DNA of 43,635 nt from Actinoalloteichus spitiensis RMV-1378 (GTDB lineage: Bacteria; Actinomycetota; Actinomycetes; Mycobacteriales; Pseudonocardiaceae), in the NCBI RefSeq assembly GCF_000239155.1, contig NZ_AGVX02000114.1:1-43635 (forward strand), written 5' to 3'. The notes beneath the pieces were generated by a model. That model did no database searches and had not been told where the DNA came from. It was given only the letters and a program-made list of their open reading frames with translations. Of the stretch, positions 34,392-42,969 are shown one piece after another. Position 1 is the first letter of the stretch. Each line of letters opens with the position of its first letter. A program made the position numbers and the translations under genes.

Positions 34392-35539
34392 CGGTCCCGG
34401 CGCCGGCCGCGGCCCTGCCGCCCGGCCGAGCCACGGCCCCGGTCCGATTCCTCCTGGTCGTCAGAGTTGTTGTCGTGCCGGGCGTGCCAACGGTCGTAGG
34501 CCTCCACGATGTCGCTGACCAGCCGGTGCCGGACCACGTCGTTGCTGGTCAACGTGGAGAAGTGCACGTCGTCCACGCCCTCGAGGACGTCCCGGACCAT
34601 ACGGAGACCGCTGGTCGCCCCGCTGGGCAGGTCGACCTGCGTCACGTCACCGGTGACGACGATCTTCGATCCGAAGCCGAGGCGGGTGAGGAACATCTTC
34701 ATCTGTTCCAGGGTCGTGTTCTGCGCCTCGTCCAGGATGATGAAGGCGTCGTTCAGGGTGCGTCCCCGCATGTACGCCAGCGGAGCGACCTCGATCGTGC
34801 CCGCCTGGGTCAGCCGGGGCACCGAGTCGGGGTCGATCATGTCGTGCAGCGCGTCGTAGAGGGGCCGCAGGTACGGGTCGATCTTCTCGTAGAGGGTGCC
34901 GGGCAGGTAGCCCAGGCGTTCCCCCGCCTCCACCGCCGGGCGGGTGAGGATGATGCGGTTGACCTGCTTGGCCTGGAGCGCCTGCACCGCCTTGGCCATC
35001 GCCAGGTAGGTCTTGCCCGTGCCCGCCGGGCCGATCCCGAAGACCACCGTGTGGTCGTCGATGGCCTCGACGTACTTCTTCTGGTTGAGCGTCTTGGGGC
35101 GGATCGACCGCCCGCGCCGGGAGATGATGTCCAGGCTCAGCACCTCGGCCGGGGACTCACCGCTGTCGGCGGAGAGCATGCCCACGGTCCGGCGCACGAC
35201 GTCGGGCTTGAGGTGTTCTCCCTTGCCCACCAGGGTCACCAGTTCGTTGAACAGGCGTTCCGCGAACGCCACGTCCGCCGGCGCCCCCGACAGGGTGACC
35301 TCGTTCCCTCGGACATGGACATCGGCACTGACCAGCCCCTCCAACGCGCGGAGGTTCTCGTCCTGGGAGCCCAGCAGCCCCAGGACGAGGGGGTCGGGGA
35401 CGACGATGCTGGAGCGCGCGCGCCCGGGGCCGCCCGCCGACCCGTTGCCTGCTGTGGTGTTCGCCGCTCCGGCCGGGGCGGTCCCGCCCCCCGATGTCGT
35501 GTCGACACTGCGAGCGGTTCTCGCTGCGGATCCAGCCAC
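34388..35539 (-). CDS. phoH: PhoH-family ATPase
   Basis: 383 residues from GTG 35539. The P-loop reads [18 protein letters not shown], Walker [12 protein letters not shown], and the family block [23 protein letters not shown] lies between them. It is thought to be an RNA helicase or ATPase linked with YbeY. The N-terminal region holds a small KH-like fold (about 50-110) after a low-complexity Ala/Gly/Thr stretch. An upstream start at 35620 would add an Arg-rich segment with no support. The C-terminal tail is Asp/Glu then Arg-rich. It is overlapped by ybeY. Confidence 0.92.
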   Translation of the reverse strand: MAGSAARTARSVDTTSGGGTAPAGAANTTAGNGSAGGPGRARSSIVVPDPLVLGLLGSQDENLRALEGLVSADVHVRGNEVTLSGAPADVAFAERLFNELVTLVGKGEHLKPDVVRRTVGMLSADSGESPAEVLSLDIISRRGRSIRPKTLNQKKYVEAIDDHTVVFGIGPAGTGKTYLAMAKAVQALQAKQVNRIILTRPAVEAGERLGYLPGTLYEKIDPYLRPLYDALHDMIDPDSVPRLTQAGTIEVAPLAYMRGRTLNDAFIILDEAQNTTLEQMKMFLTRLGFGSKIVVTGDVTQVDLPSGATSGLRMVRDVLEGVDDVHFSTLTSNDVVRHRLVSDIVEAYDRWHARHDNNSDDQEESDRGRGSAGRQGRGRRRDR

Positions 35540-35698
35540 GTGCTCTCGGGCCTGCCTTCTGCGCCTGTGCGCGCCTCTCGACTCCCGTCCGGTGCGTCCG
35601 GCGCCGAACGGCCACGCCACGATGCTAGCTGCCGTGGCCGTCGCGACGCACTGTTGATTCGACTACCCGCGCACCGGGTGACGGGACGCGACCCCTCG

Positions 35699-36082
35699 TC
35701 ACGCGTCCGAGGGAGCCTTGAGCACGCCCCCCACGAGGCCGCCGAGCGGCTCACCACCGAGCAGGTGCAGGTGGGCGTGGAAGACGGTCTGTCCCGCGTC
35801 GGCACCGGTGTTGAACAGCGTCCGGTAGCCCGTCGTGGTCAGCCCCTCCTCCTCGGCGACCGCGGCGGCGACGGCCAGCATGTCGACCAGCAGGGACGGC
35901 TCCTCCCGCCCCACCTCGGCGGCGTCCGCGTAGTGCGTTCTCGGGATCACGAGGACGTGGGTGGGAGCCTGCGGGTTGATGTCCCGGAACGCCACCACGG
36001 TGTCCGTCTCTCGCACGATCGTGCTCGGCAACTCGCCAGCGACGACACGGCAGAACAGGCAGTCCGCTTCCGCTTCACTCAT
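35699..36082 (-). CDS. HIT-family nucleotide-binding protein
   Basis: 127 residues. The histidine triad HAHLHLLGG (HxHxH) lies near residue 103, after FNTGADAGQTVF. CLFCRVVAGE at the N-terminus is the usual HIT zinc-adjacent start. Such proteins hydrolyse adenosine phosphoramidates or AMP-linked adducts. ATG 36082 has only a weak GGGG site. It lies between rsmE and phoH, as in other actinobacteria. Confidence 0.93.
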   Translation of the reverse strand: MSEAEADCLFCRVVAGELPSTIVRETDTVVAFRDINPQAPTHVLVIPRTHYADAAEVGREEPSLLVDMLAVAAAVAEEEGLTTTGYRTLFNTGADAGQTVFHAHLHLLGGEPLGGLVGGVLKAPSDA

Positions 36083-36121
36083 GGCCCCAGGCTAATGCTT
36101 CACGATCAGCCCCGGGTCACG

Positions 36122-36877
36122 TCACCACCGGCCGGTCAGGGCGCCGAGGGCACCCAGCGCCACCACACCGGCGGTGGAGGCGCGGAGCACGGTTCGCCCC
36201 AGCCGCACCGGGACAGCCCCGGCCTCGGTGAGGACGGCCAGCTCCCGGTCCGTGATCCCGCCCTCGGGGCCGACGACCAGCAGCACCTCCCCGGTGGCGG
36301 GCAGGGGCACGGAGGGCAGGGGCCGGTCCGCGACCTCGTGGAGGACCAACGCGAGGTCGGCGGAGGCCACCCGGTCGGCGAGCCCGCTCAGGCCCACCGG
36401 TTCCTCGACCGCCGGCAACCACGCCCGCCGGGCCTGCTTCGCGGCGGACCGGGCCGAGGACCGCCAGCGGGTCAGCCCCTTGGCGCCGCGCGGCCCGTCC
36501 TCCCACTTCGCCACGCACCGCTCCGCCCGCCACGGCACCACCGCGTCGACACCGGCCTCGGTGGCGAGCTCGACCGCCAGCTCACCCCGGTCGCCCTTGA
36601 CCAGCGCCTGGGTCAGGGTCACGCGCAGCGCCGGAGGTGCTTCCGCCCAGCGCTCCAGGACCTCGGCGCGCAGTTCACCGCGACCGAGCTCGGCCACCCG
36701 GCACCGGGCCCGTCCGCCCGATCCGTCCCCGAGCAGCAGCTCCTCCCCCACCCGCAGCCGCCGCACGGTCGCCGCGTGCCGCCCTTCCTCGCCGGTCAGG
36801 CCCACCTCGCCGGCCTCGGGCAGGTGGTCGACGAGGAAGACGGGGAGCCCGGCCGTGCGGCGGTCCCGGTCCCGCAC
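36122..36877 (-). CDS. rsmE: 16S rRNA m3U1498 methyltransferase
   Basis: 251 residues. SPOUT methyltransferase; methylates N3 of U1498 in 16S rRNA. The N-terminal PUA-like domain has HLPEAGEVGLTGEEGRHAATVRRLR. The knotted C-terminal domain has VLLVVGPEGGITDREL and VRLGRTVLRASTAGVVAL, the SAM-binding loops. GTG 36877 is one nucleotide after the dnaJ stop, so translation is probably coupled. Longer upstream starts lie inside dnaJ out of frame and are rejected. Confidence 0.93.
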   Translation of the reverse strand: MRDRDRRTAGLPVFLVDHLPEAGEVGLTGEEGRHAATVRRLRVGEELLLGDGSGGRARCRVAELGRGELRAEVLERWAEAPPALRVTLTQALVKGDRGELAVELATEAGVDAVVPWRAERCVAKWEDGPRGAKGLTRWRSSARSAAKQARRAWLPAVEEPVGLSGLADRVASADLALVLHEVADRPLPSVPLPATGEVLLVVGPEGGITDRELAVLTEAGAVPVRLGRTVLRASTAGVVALGALGALTGRW

Positions 36878-36878
36878 C

Positions 36879-38051
36879 TCAGCGGTGCCCGAACGAGCCG
36901 CGCAGCCGGGAGAACAGCCCGCCGCTCCTGCCGTTGGTGTGGGCCGCGGCCAGGTCCTCCTGTTCCTCGCCGCGCAGCGCCGCCAGCTCCCGGAGCAGTT
37001 CCGTCTGCCGGCCGTCGAGCCGGGTGGGCACCACGACGTCCAAGTGGACGTGCAGGTCACCGGTGCCCGCGGTACGGCCGTTCGGCCGCAGCTTGGGCAT
37101 GCCACGTCCGTTGAGCAGTACCTCGGTGCCCGACTGGGTGCCGGGTTCGACGCGGATCTCCTCGGTGCCGTGCAGGGTCTCCAACGGGATGACCGTGCCG
37201 AGGGCCGCGGCGGTCATCGGGATCGACAACGTGCAGTGCAGCTCCGCCCCCTCCCGCACGAAGACCTCGTGGGGGAGCTCGGCGACCTCGACGTAGAGGT
37301 CACCTGCCGGACCACCGCCAACGCCGACCTCGCCCTGGTTGCTCAGACGCACCCGCATCCCGTCACCGACGCCCGCGGGGATCTTGACGGTGATCTCCCG
37401 GCGGGCACGGACGCGGCCCTCGCCGTCGCAGCGGCGGCAGGGGTCGGGGATGACCTCGCCGTACCCCTTGCAGGTCGGGCAGGGCCGTGCGGTGACGACC
37501 TGGCCGAGGAACGACCGCTGCACGGACTGGACCTCGCCCCGACCGCCGCAGGTGTCGCACATCTCCGGCACGGAGTCGTTCTGGCACCCCGTGCCGTGGC
37601 AGAGGTCGCAGACGATCGCGGTGTCGACGGCGATCTCCTTGCTGACGCCGCTGGCGCACTCCTCCAGCGTGAGCTCCAGTCGGAGCAGCGCGTCCTTGCC
37701 CGGCTGCACCCGGCTGCGGGGGCCGCGGCCACCTCCGCCAGGGCCGCCACCACCGAAGAAGGCGTCCATGATGTCGCCGAGCCCGAACCCGGCGAAGGGG
37801 TCGGACGCTCCCCGTCCGCCACCACCGCCGCCGTTGGCCAGCGGGTCACCGCCCAGGTCGACGATCTTGCGCTTCTGCGGGTCCGACAGCACCTCGTAGG
37901 CGGCGGTCACCTCGCGGAACCGCTGCTGGGCGTCCGCGTCCGGGTTGACGTCGGGATGCAGTTCCCTGGCCAGCTTGCGGTAGGCCCGCTTGAGCTGGTC
38001 CGGCGTGGCGTCCCGGCTCACCCCGAGCAAGCCGTAGTAGTCCTTGGCCAC
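36879..38051 (-). CDS. dnaJ2: chaperone DnaJ (second paralogue type)
   Basis: 390 residues. The J domain has HPD in [13 protein letters not shown], followed by a Gly-rich linker and four zinc-binding repeats [24 protein letters not shown] and CRRCDGEG. The C-terminal substrate domain ends [18 protein letters not shown] 38051 follows GGAGGACTGGAGAAG. It is adjacent to hrcA, as in M. tuberculosis dnaJ2-hrcA, and probably controlled by that repressor. It stimulates DnaK. Confidence 0.96.
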   Translation of the reverse strand: MAKDYYGLLGVSRDATPDQLKRAYRKLARELHPDVNPDADAQQRFREVTAAYEVLSDPQKRKIVDLGGDPLANGGGGGGRGASDPFAGFGLGDIMDAFFGGGGPGGGGRGPRSRVQPGKDALLRLELTLEECASGVSKEIAVDTAIVCDLCHGTGCQNDSVPEMCDTCGGRGEVQSVQRSFLGQVVTARPCPTCKGYGEVIPDPCRRCDGEGRVRARREITVKIPAGVGDGMRVRLSNQGEVGVGGGPAGDLYVEVAELPHEVFVREGAELHCTLSIPMTAAALGTVIPLETLHGTEEIRVEPGTQSGTEVLLNGRGMPKLRPNGRTAGTGDLHVHLDVVVPTRLDGRQTELLRELAALRGEEQEDLAAAHTNGRSGGLFSRLRGSFGHR

Positions 38052-38258
38052 CTTCTCCAGTCCTCCTGTCGCAGCCGCCGCCACCCGCGGCTGCCGCGCT
38101 CTCGCTCGGTTCGCGCGCCCCCACGGCGCGCGCCTCGGTTGCCGGCAGTGGCACCCGTCCGCTCGGGTCGCGCCGGTCCGGGTCGGCCACTGCCCGTTCG
38201 ATGGGCTTCCCGTCCATGTTCCACGTCCGGCCCTGGTCTGTCCCACGGCCGGAGGTGG

Positions 38259-39284
38259 TCAGCGTCCAGCGAGTATCTCCCCCACGTAGGTGGCGACCGC
38301 GCGGACCGCGGCCATCGTCCCCGCGTAGTCCATCCGGGTGGGGCCCACCACACCCATACCGCCCAACACCATGTCGTGCACCCCGTAGCCCACGGAGATC
38401 ACGGAGGTGTCGCGCATCTCCTGTGCCTCGTTCTCCCCGCCGATGCGCACCGTCACGGTGCCGGAGTCGCGGGCCGTGGCCAGGAGCTTGAGCACCACGA
38501 CCTGTTCCTCCAGCGCCTCCAGAACCTGGCGCAGCGAGCCGGGGAAGTCGGTGATGTTGCGGGTGAGGTTCGCCGTGCCGCCCAGCACGAGCCGCTCCTC
38601 GGGGTGCTCCACCAACGACTCGATCAGCACGCTGCACACCCGCAGCACCGCGTCCCGCAGCTCGGCCGGGGCCTGCTCGGGCAACTCGGCGACCTTGGCT
38701 GACGCCTCGGGGAGGCGCTGGCCGACCATCGCGGAGTTGAGGATGGTGCGCAGCCGCCCGACGTCGTCCTCCCCGATGACGTCGGCGAGGTCGACCATCC
38801 GCTGGTCGACCCGGCCGGTGTCGGTGATGAGCACCAACATCAGCCGCGCCGAGGTGATCGGGACGACCTCCAGGTGCCGCACCGTCGACCGGGTGAGCGT
38901 CGGGTACTGCACGACGGCGACCTGCCTGGTCAGCTGGGCGAGCAGCCGCACGCTGCGCCGCAGGACGTCGTCGAGGTCGAGGGCGCCGTCGAGGAAGCTG
39001 CGGATGGCCCGCCGCTCCGCCCGGGACAGCGGCTTCACCTCGCTGAGCCGGTCCACGAACAGTCGGTAGCCCTTGTCGGTCGGGACGCGGCCCGCGCTGG
39101 TGTGCGGCTGGGTGATCAGCCCCTCCTCCTCCAGCGCAGCCATGTCGTTGCGCACGGTCGCGCTGGAGACACCGAGGTTGTGCCGGTCGACGATCGCCTT
39201 GGAACCGACCGGTTCATGGGTGGAGACGTAGTCGGCGACGATCGCGCGCAACACCTCGAACCGGCGTTCCTCCGCGGTCGCCAT
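38259..39284 (-). CDS. hrcA: heat-inducible transcription repressor HrcA
   Basis: 341 residues. Winged-helix repressor of groESL/dnaK-type genes. It begins [30 protein letters not shown]; the recognition region is [37 protein letters not shown]. The GAF-like C-terminal domain is typical. ATG 39284 has GGGAGG 7 nt upstream. No CIRCE element was found in front of it or dnaJ, so local autoregulation is not evident. Confidence 0.96.
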   Translation of the reverse strand: MATAEERRFEVLRAIVADYVSTHEPVGSKAIVDRHNLGVSSATVRNDMAALEEEGLITQPHTSAGRVPTDKGYRLFVDRLSEVKPLSRAERRAIRSFLDGALDLDDVLRRSVRLLAQLTRQVAVVQYPTLTRSTVRHLEVVPITSARLMLVLITDTGRVDQRMVDLADVIGEDDVGRLRTILNSAMVGQRLPEASAKVAELPEQAPAELRDAVLRVCSVLIESLVEHPEERLVLGGTANLTRNITDFPGSLRQVLEALEEQVVVLKLLATARDSGTVTVRIGGENEAQEMRDTSVISVGYGVHDMVLGGMGVVGPTRMDYAGTMAAVRAVATYVGEILAGR

Positions 39285-39360
39285 CAGGTGCCTCCCACCT
39301 CGTCCGGATGCCTGGGTCCTCGACGCCACCGGCCCGGTGGCCGGCGCGTCGCCTGATCCA

Positions 39361-39366
39361 AGTTTA
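39361..39366 (-). promoter_or_regulatory. possible -10 box of hrcA
   Basis: TAAACT on the minus strand stands out in a GC-rich region about 77 nt before the hrcA start. No convincing -35 partner was found, so this is tentative. Confidence 0.25.
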
Positions 39367-39455
39367 GTGGTGTCAGGAGACCGTGAGGTCGACCTTCCTC
39401 GGCTGCGGCTCGATCGTGACGCCCGGCGACGGTACCGGTACCGGGTGTCCGGCGG

Positions 39456-40682
39456 TCAAGCCACCAGACGACGCACCACGCCGTCGGCGAGCAGCCGCCC
39501 CCGCCTGGTCAGCACCGCCCGCCCCGACCGCAGCGCCTCGGGGTCGAGCAGCCCCTCCACGGCGGCGGCCTCGGCCTCGGCGCGCGCCGACCCGGCCAGC
39601 ACCTCCACGGGGAGCCCGTCGACGACCCGCAGCTCCAGCAGCACCCGTTCCACCAGCTGGTCCGCCTCGGCCAGGACCTCCCGTCCGGCGGCGGGGGTGC
39701 GCCCCTCGGCGAGGAGACCCGCGTAGCGCGCCGGGTGCTTGACGTTCCACCACCGCACCCCGCCGACGTGGCTGTGGGCGCCCGGGCCGACGCCCCACCA
39801 GTCACCGCCCGACCAGTAGCCGAGGTTGTGCCGGCACCGTGCCCCCGCCCCGGCGGCGGTCAACGCCCAGTTGGACACCTCGTACCACCCGAACCCGGCT
39901 CGGGTCAGGGTGTCGTCGAGGAGTTCGTAGCGCGCGGCGAGCACGTCGTCGTCGGGCGCGGGCAGGTCTCCGCGCCGCACCCTCCTGGCCAGGGCCGTGC
40001 CGTCCTCGACGATGAGCGCGTAGGCCGAGACGTGGTCCACCCCCGCCTCGACGACCGCGTCCAGCGACGCCAGCAGGTCGCGGTCGGTCTCGCCCGGGGT
40101 GCCGTAGATGAGGTCGAGGTTGACGTGCTCGAACCCCGCGGCCCTGGCCTCCCTGGCCGAGGCGGTGGCCCGTCCCGGCGAGTGCTGGCGGTCCAGGACG
40201 GCGAGCACGTGCCGGGCGGCCGACTGCATGCCCAGCGACACCCTCGTGTACCCGCCGGCGCGGAGGGCGTCGAAGAACCGGGGGGAGGTGGACTCCGGGT
40301 TGGCCTCGGTGGTCACCTCGGCGTCCGGGGCGAGCCCGAGGGTGTCGCGGATCCAGCCCAGCACCTCGACCAGGCGATCCGCTCCCAGCAGGGAGGGGGT
40401 TCCCCCGCCGACGAAGACGGTGTCCACGGGTCGGCCGTCGCCGAGCACGGTGGCCGCGAGCTCCAGTTCTCGGCGCGCGGCCTCGGCCCAGGAGTCGGGG
40501 GACGCCGCCCCACCCAGTTCACCGGGGGTGTAGGTGTTGAAGTCGCAGTAGCCGCACCGGGTGGCGCAGAACGGGACGTGGACGTAGACGCCGAAGGGCC
40601 GCTGGCCGAAGGTGGACAGCGCTTCCGGGGGCAGGGAGCCGTCCGAGGGGACCGGCTCACCGTCGGGCAGGGTCGAGGGCAC
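39456..40682 (-). CDS. hemW: heme chaperone HemW (radical SAM, HemN-like)
   Basis: 408 residues. The radical SAM cluster motif is VHVPFCATRCGYCDFN (CxxxCxxC). Further blocks are VFVGGGTPSLL, EANPEST, RVSLGMQSAARHVL, NLDLIYGTPGET and the C-terminal HNLGYWSGGDWWGVGPGAHSHV. Lacking the HemN-specific N-terminal signature, it is more likely the heme-delivery protein HemW than a coproporphyrinogen oxidase. GTG 40682 gives the MPSTLPDGEP start seen in relatives, with GGAG very close upstream. Confidence 0.93.
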   Translation of the reverse strand: MPSTLPDGEPVPSDGSLPPEALSTFGQRPFGVYVHVPFCATRCGYCDFNTYTPGELGGAASPDSWAEAARRELELAATVLGDGRPVDTVFVGGGTPSLLGADRLVEVLGWIRDTLGLAPDAEVTTEANPESTSPRFFDALRAGGYTRVSLGMQSAARHVLAVLDRQHSPGRATASAREARAAGFEHVNLDLIYGTPGETDRDLLASLDAVVEAGVDHVSAYALIVEDGTALARRVRRGDLPAPDDDVLAARYELLDDTLTRAGFGWYEVSNWALTAAGAGARCRHNLGYWSGGDWWGVGPGAHSHVGGVRWWNVKHPARYAGLLAEGRTPAAGREVLAEADQLVERVLLELRVVDGLPVEVLAGSARAEAEAAAVEGLLDPEALRSGRAVLTRRGRLLADGVVRRLVA

Positions 40683-40918
40683 CTCCGCAGTGTTCCACCG
40701 CGCCGCCGACGACCGGGCGGGCGGTGGAACACCACCCCCGGGAAGCCGTGGGCGAGCTCCCGACGTGAGGCGTGCCGCACCGCGCCCGCCCCGGGGTGGC
40801 GGTGCGGCACCACCGCCGTCCCAGCGCCCGGCGACCGCGGGAGAACCCTCGCGCCGCTGGTTTCCCACCATCCGGTCGGGGGTGGACCGGTGGTCAACCC
40901 CGTGGCACGCTCGAGGCC

Positions 40919-41005
40919 ATGACCGCACTGCGTATGCGACTGGTAGCTCGACGTCACGTCGACTACAAGCGCGTCGCCAGCGCACTGTGCCGTCCCGGCC
41001 GTTAG
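40919..41005 (+). CDS. leader peptide upstream of the sulfur-assimilation operon
   Basis: 28 codons from ATG to TAG, too short for usual gene finding. The translation carries RRHVDYKRVASALC at residues 11-24. This matches the pattern of the putative leader peptides I recall upstream of sulfur genes in streptomycetes and relatives. Its only Cys codon is number 24. It lies 123 nt before sirA. Short cysteine-coding reading frames upstream of sulfur genes act as cysteine-sensing attenuators in mycobacteria; here a single Cys suggests a different stall signal. It should not be expected to have a function as a free protein. Confidence 0.8.
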   Translation: MTALRMRLVARRHVDYKRVASALCRPGR

Positions 41006-41054
41006 ACCCGCGCCGCGCTCCTCTCCCACCAGCAGGCGCCGGGTGCGTCGGCTG

Positions 41055-41124
41055 GACCTCTCACCGCCCGCCTTCCGGGCCTCGGCCACCGCACCCCGCG
41101 CGCACCGTCCGAACGTCGGAGGTC
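41055..41124 (+). promoter_or_regulatory. possible SD-sequestering helix before sirA
   Basis: GACCTCT (41055-41061) is complementary, with one G-U pair, to the sirA ribosome site GGAGGTC (41118-41124). A small hairpin GCCCG/CGGGC (41066-41080) lies between. Ribosome stalling on the leader could alter this pairing. The complementarity is seen; the mechanism is inference. Confidence 0.4.
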
Positions 41125-41128
41125 ACGC

Positions 41129-42817
41129 ATGGTTTCTCCGCCCGAGACGACGAGAACACCCCCGCGTCGTCGTGGTGAAGGGCAGTGGGCCCTGGGGTAC
41201 CGGGAACCGCTCAACCCCAACGAGCGGTCCAAGAAGGACGACAACCCGCTGAACGTGCGGGCCCGCATCGAGTCCCGGTACGCCGCCGGCGGGTTCGCCA
41301 GCATCGACCCGGCGGACCTGCGCGGCAGGTTCCGGTGGTGGGGCCTGTACACCCAGCGCCGCCCGGGCATCGACGGCGGCCGCACGGCGGTGCTGGCACC
41401 CGAGGAACTCGACGACGAGTACTTCATGCTCCGGATCCGGATCGACGGCGGGGCGCTCACCACGGAACAGCTCCGCGTCATCGGGGAGGTGTCCCAGACC
41501 TACGCGCGGGACACCGCCGACATCACCGACCGGCAGAACGTCCAGCTCCACTGGGTGCGCATCGAGGACGTGCCGGCGATCTGGCGGGAGCTGGAGGCCG
41601 TGGGCCTGTCCACCACCGAGGCCTGCGGTGACTGCCCCCGGGTGGTGCTGGGCTCCCCGGTGGCCGGGATCGCCGAGGACGAGATCGTCGACGGCACCCC
41701 CGCCATCGAGGAGATCGTCCGCCGCTACATCGGCGACCCCGAGCTGTCCAACCTGCCCCGCAAGTTCAAGTCGGCGGTGTCCGGGTCACCCCGGCAGGAC
41801 GTGGCGCACGAGACGAACTGCGTGTCCTTCGTCGGCGTCGACCACCCCGAGCACGGTCCGGGGTTCGACGTGTGGGTCGGCGGTGGCCTGTCCACCAATC
41901 CCCGGCTGGCGGTCCGCCTCGGGGCATGGGTTCCCCTCGCCGACGTCCCCGACGTGTGGCACGGGGTCGTGCGGATCTTCCGCGACTACGGCTACCGGCG
42001 GCTCCGACACCGGGCCCGCCTCAAGTTCCTCGTCGCCGACTGGGGTGCCGAACGGTTCCGGAAGGTGCTGGAGGAGGAGTACCTGGGCCGCCGGCTGACC
42101 GACGGCCCCGCTCCCCCGCACGCCACCCGGGACCGCGACCACGTGGGGGTGCACCGGCAACGCGACGGCCGCTACTACGTGGGCGCGACCACCGTCGCCG
42201 GGCGGGTCTCCGGGTCCACGCTGGTGGCGCTGGCCAAGGCCGCCGAACGCGCCGGCTCCGGGCGGATCCGCACCACCGTGCACCAGAACCTGCTGGTGCT
42301 CGACGTGCCCGAGCCACAGCTCGCCGCGCTGCGCTCCGACCTGGATTCGCTCGGTCTGCGCTCGGACGGTGGGCCGTGGCGGCGGGGCGTCATGGCGTGC
42401 ACCGGCATCGAGTTCTGCAAGCTCGCGATCGTCGAGACCAAGGGCCGGGCGAAGGAGCTGGTGTCCGAGTTGGAACGCCGTCTCGCCGACGTGGGGCCCG
42501 CCCTCGGTGACCCCGTGACGGTCAACATCAACGGCTGCCCGAACGCCTGCGCCCGCACCCAGGTCGCCGACATCGGCCTCAAGGGGCAGATCGTCCGGGA
42601 CGAGGACGGCCGCCAGGTCGAGGGGTTCCAGGTGCACCTGGGCGGCGGGCTCGGTCTGGACGCCGGATTCGGCCGGAAGCTGCGGGGGCTGAAGGTGACC
42701 GCCGACGAGCTGCCGGACTACGTCGAACGCGTGGTTCGACGGTACGTGGACCAGCGCGAACCGGGAGAGCGGTTCGCGCAGTGGGCGCAGCGCGCCGAAG
42801 CCGGAGCGCTCGCATGA
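41129..42817 (+). CDS. sirA: ferredoxin-type assimilatory sulfite reductase
   Basis: 562 residues. Six-electron reduction of sulfite to sulfide with siroheme and 4Fe-4S. Cluster ligands are Cys424 and Cys430 (ACTGIEFC) and Cys470 and Cys474 (NGCPNAC). The Tyr-Cys pair known to be cross-linked in the M. tuberculosis enzyme (Tyr69-Cys161, from memory) corresponds to Tyr74 in WWGLYTQR and Cys166 in EACGDC here, with the same offset of five. This favours sulfite over nitrite reductase. ATG 41129 has GGAGG. The stop overlaps the next start (ATGA). Confidence 0.96.
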   Translation: MVSPPETTRTPPRRRGEGQWALGYREPLNPNERSKKDDNPLNVRARIESRYAAGGFASIDPADLRGRFRWWGLYTQRRPGIDGGRTAVLAPEELDDEYFMLRIRIDGGALTTEQLRVIGEVSQTYARDTADITDRQNVQLHWVRIEDVPAIWRELEAVGLSTTEACGDCPRVVLGSPVAGIAEDEIVDGTPAIEEIVRRYIGDPELSNLPRKFKSAVSGSPRQDVAHETNCVSFVGVDHPEHGPGFDVWVGGGLSTNPRLAVRLGAWVPLADVPDVWHGVVRIFRDYGYRRLRHRARLKFLVADWGAERFRKVLEEEYLGRRLTDGPAPPHATRDRDHVGVHRQRDGRYYVGATTVAGRVSGSTLVALAKAAERAGSGRIRTTVHQNLLVLDVPEPQLAALRSDLDSLGLRSDGGPWRRGVMACTGIEFCKLAIVETKGRAKELVSELERRLADVGPALGDPVTVNINGCPNACARTQVADIGLKGQIVRDEDGRQVEGFQVHLGGGLGLDAGFGRKLRGLKVTADELPDYVERVVRRYVDQREPGERFAQWAQRAEAGALA

Positions 42818-42969
42818 CCGGACGAGCCACCCCCCACTACTGCCCGTACTGCGGAGACGAGGACCTGTACCCCGAAGCCGACCACGCCCGGGCCTGGCGC
42901 TGCGCCGCGTGCCGGCGGGTCTTCGCGGTGCGCATGCTCGGTCTCGCCTTACCGGAGGTGTCCCCGTGA
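42814..42969 (+). CDS. 51-residue zinc-ribbon protein in the sulfur operon
   Basis: Two CxxC pairs (CPYC near residue 10 and CAAC near 31) with YPEADHARAWRC between them form a small treble-clef or ribbon. The start overlaps the sirA stop (ATGA) and the stop overlaps the cysH start (GTGA), so all three are translationally coupled. Such small proteins sit between sirA and cysH in other actinobacteria. The role is unknown; metal or redox assistance to the reductases is plausible. Confidence 0.88.
   Translation: MTGRATPHYCPYCGDEDLYPEADHARAWRCAACRRVFAVRMLGLALPEVSP

Noticed and set aside
34475-38702. Plus-strand open frames of over 800 codons
   Set aside because: They are antisense to phoH, HIT, rsmE and dnaJ, all well supported on the minus strand.
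38052-39360. CIRCE element near hrcA or dnaJ
   Set aside because: No TTAGCACTC/GAGTGCTAA pair or close variant was found.
39373-39455. Possible short coding tail between hemW and hrcA (ending in KVDLTVS)
   Set aside because: It looks protein-like for about 15 residues but has no independent start; the frame upstream lies inside hemW out of phase.
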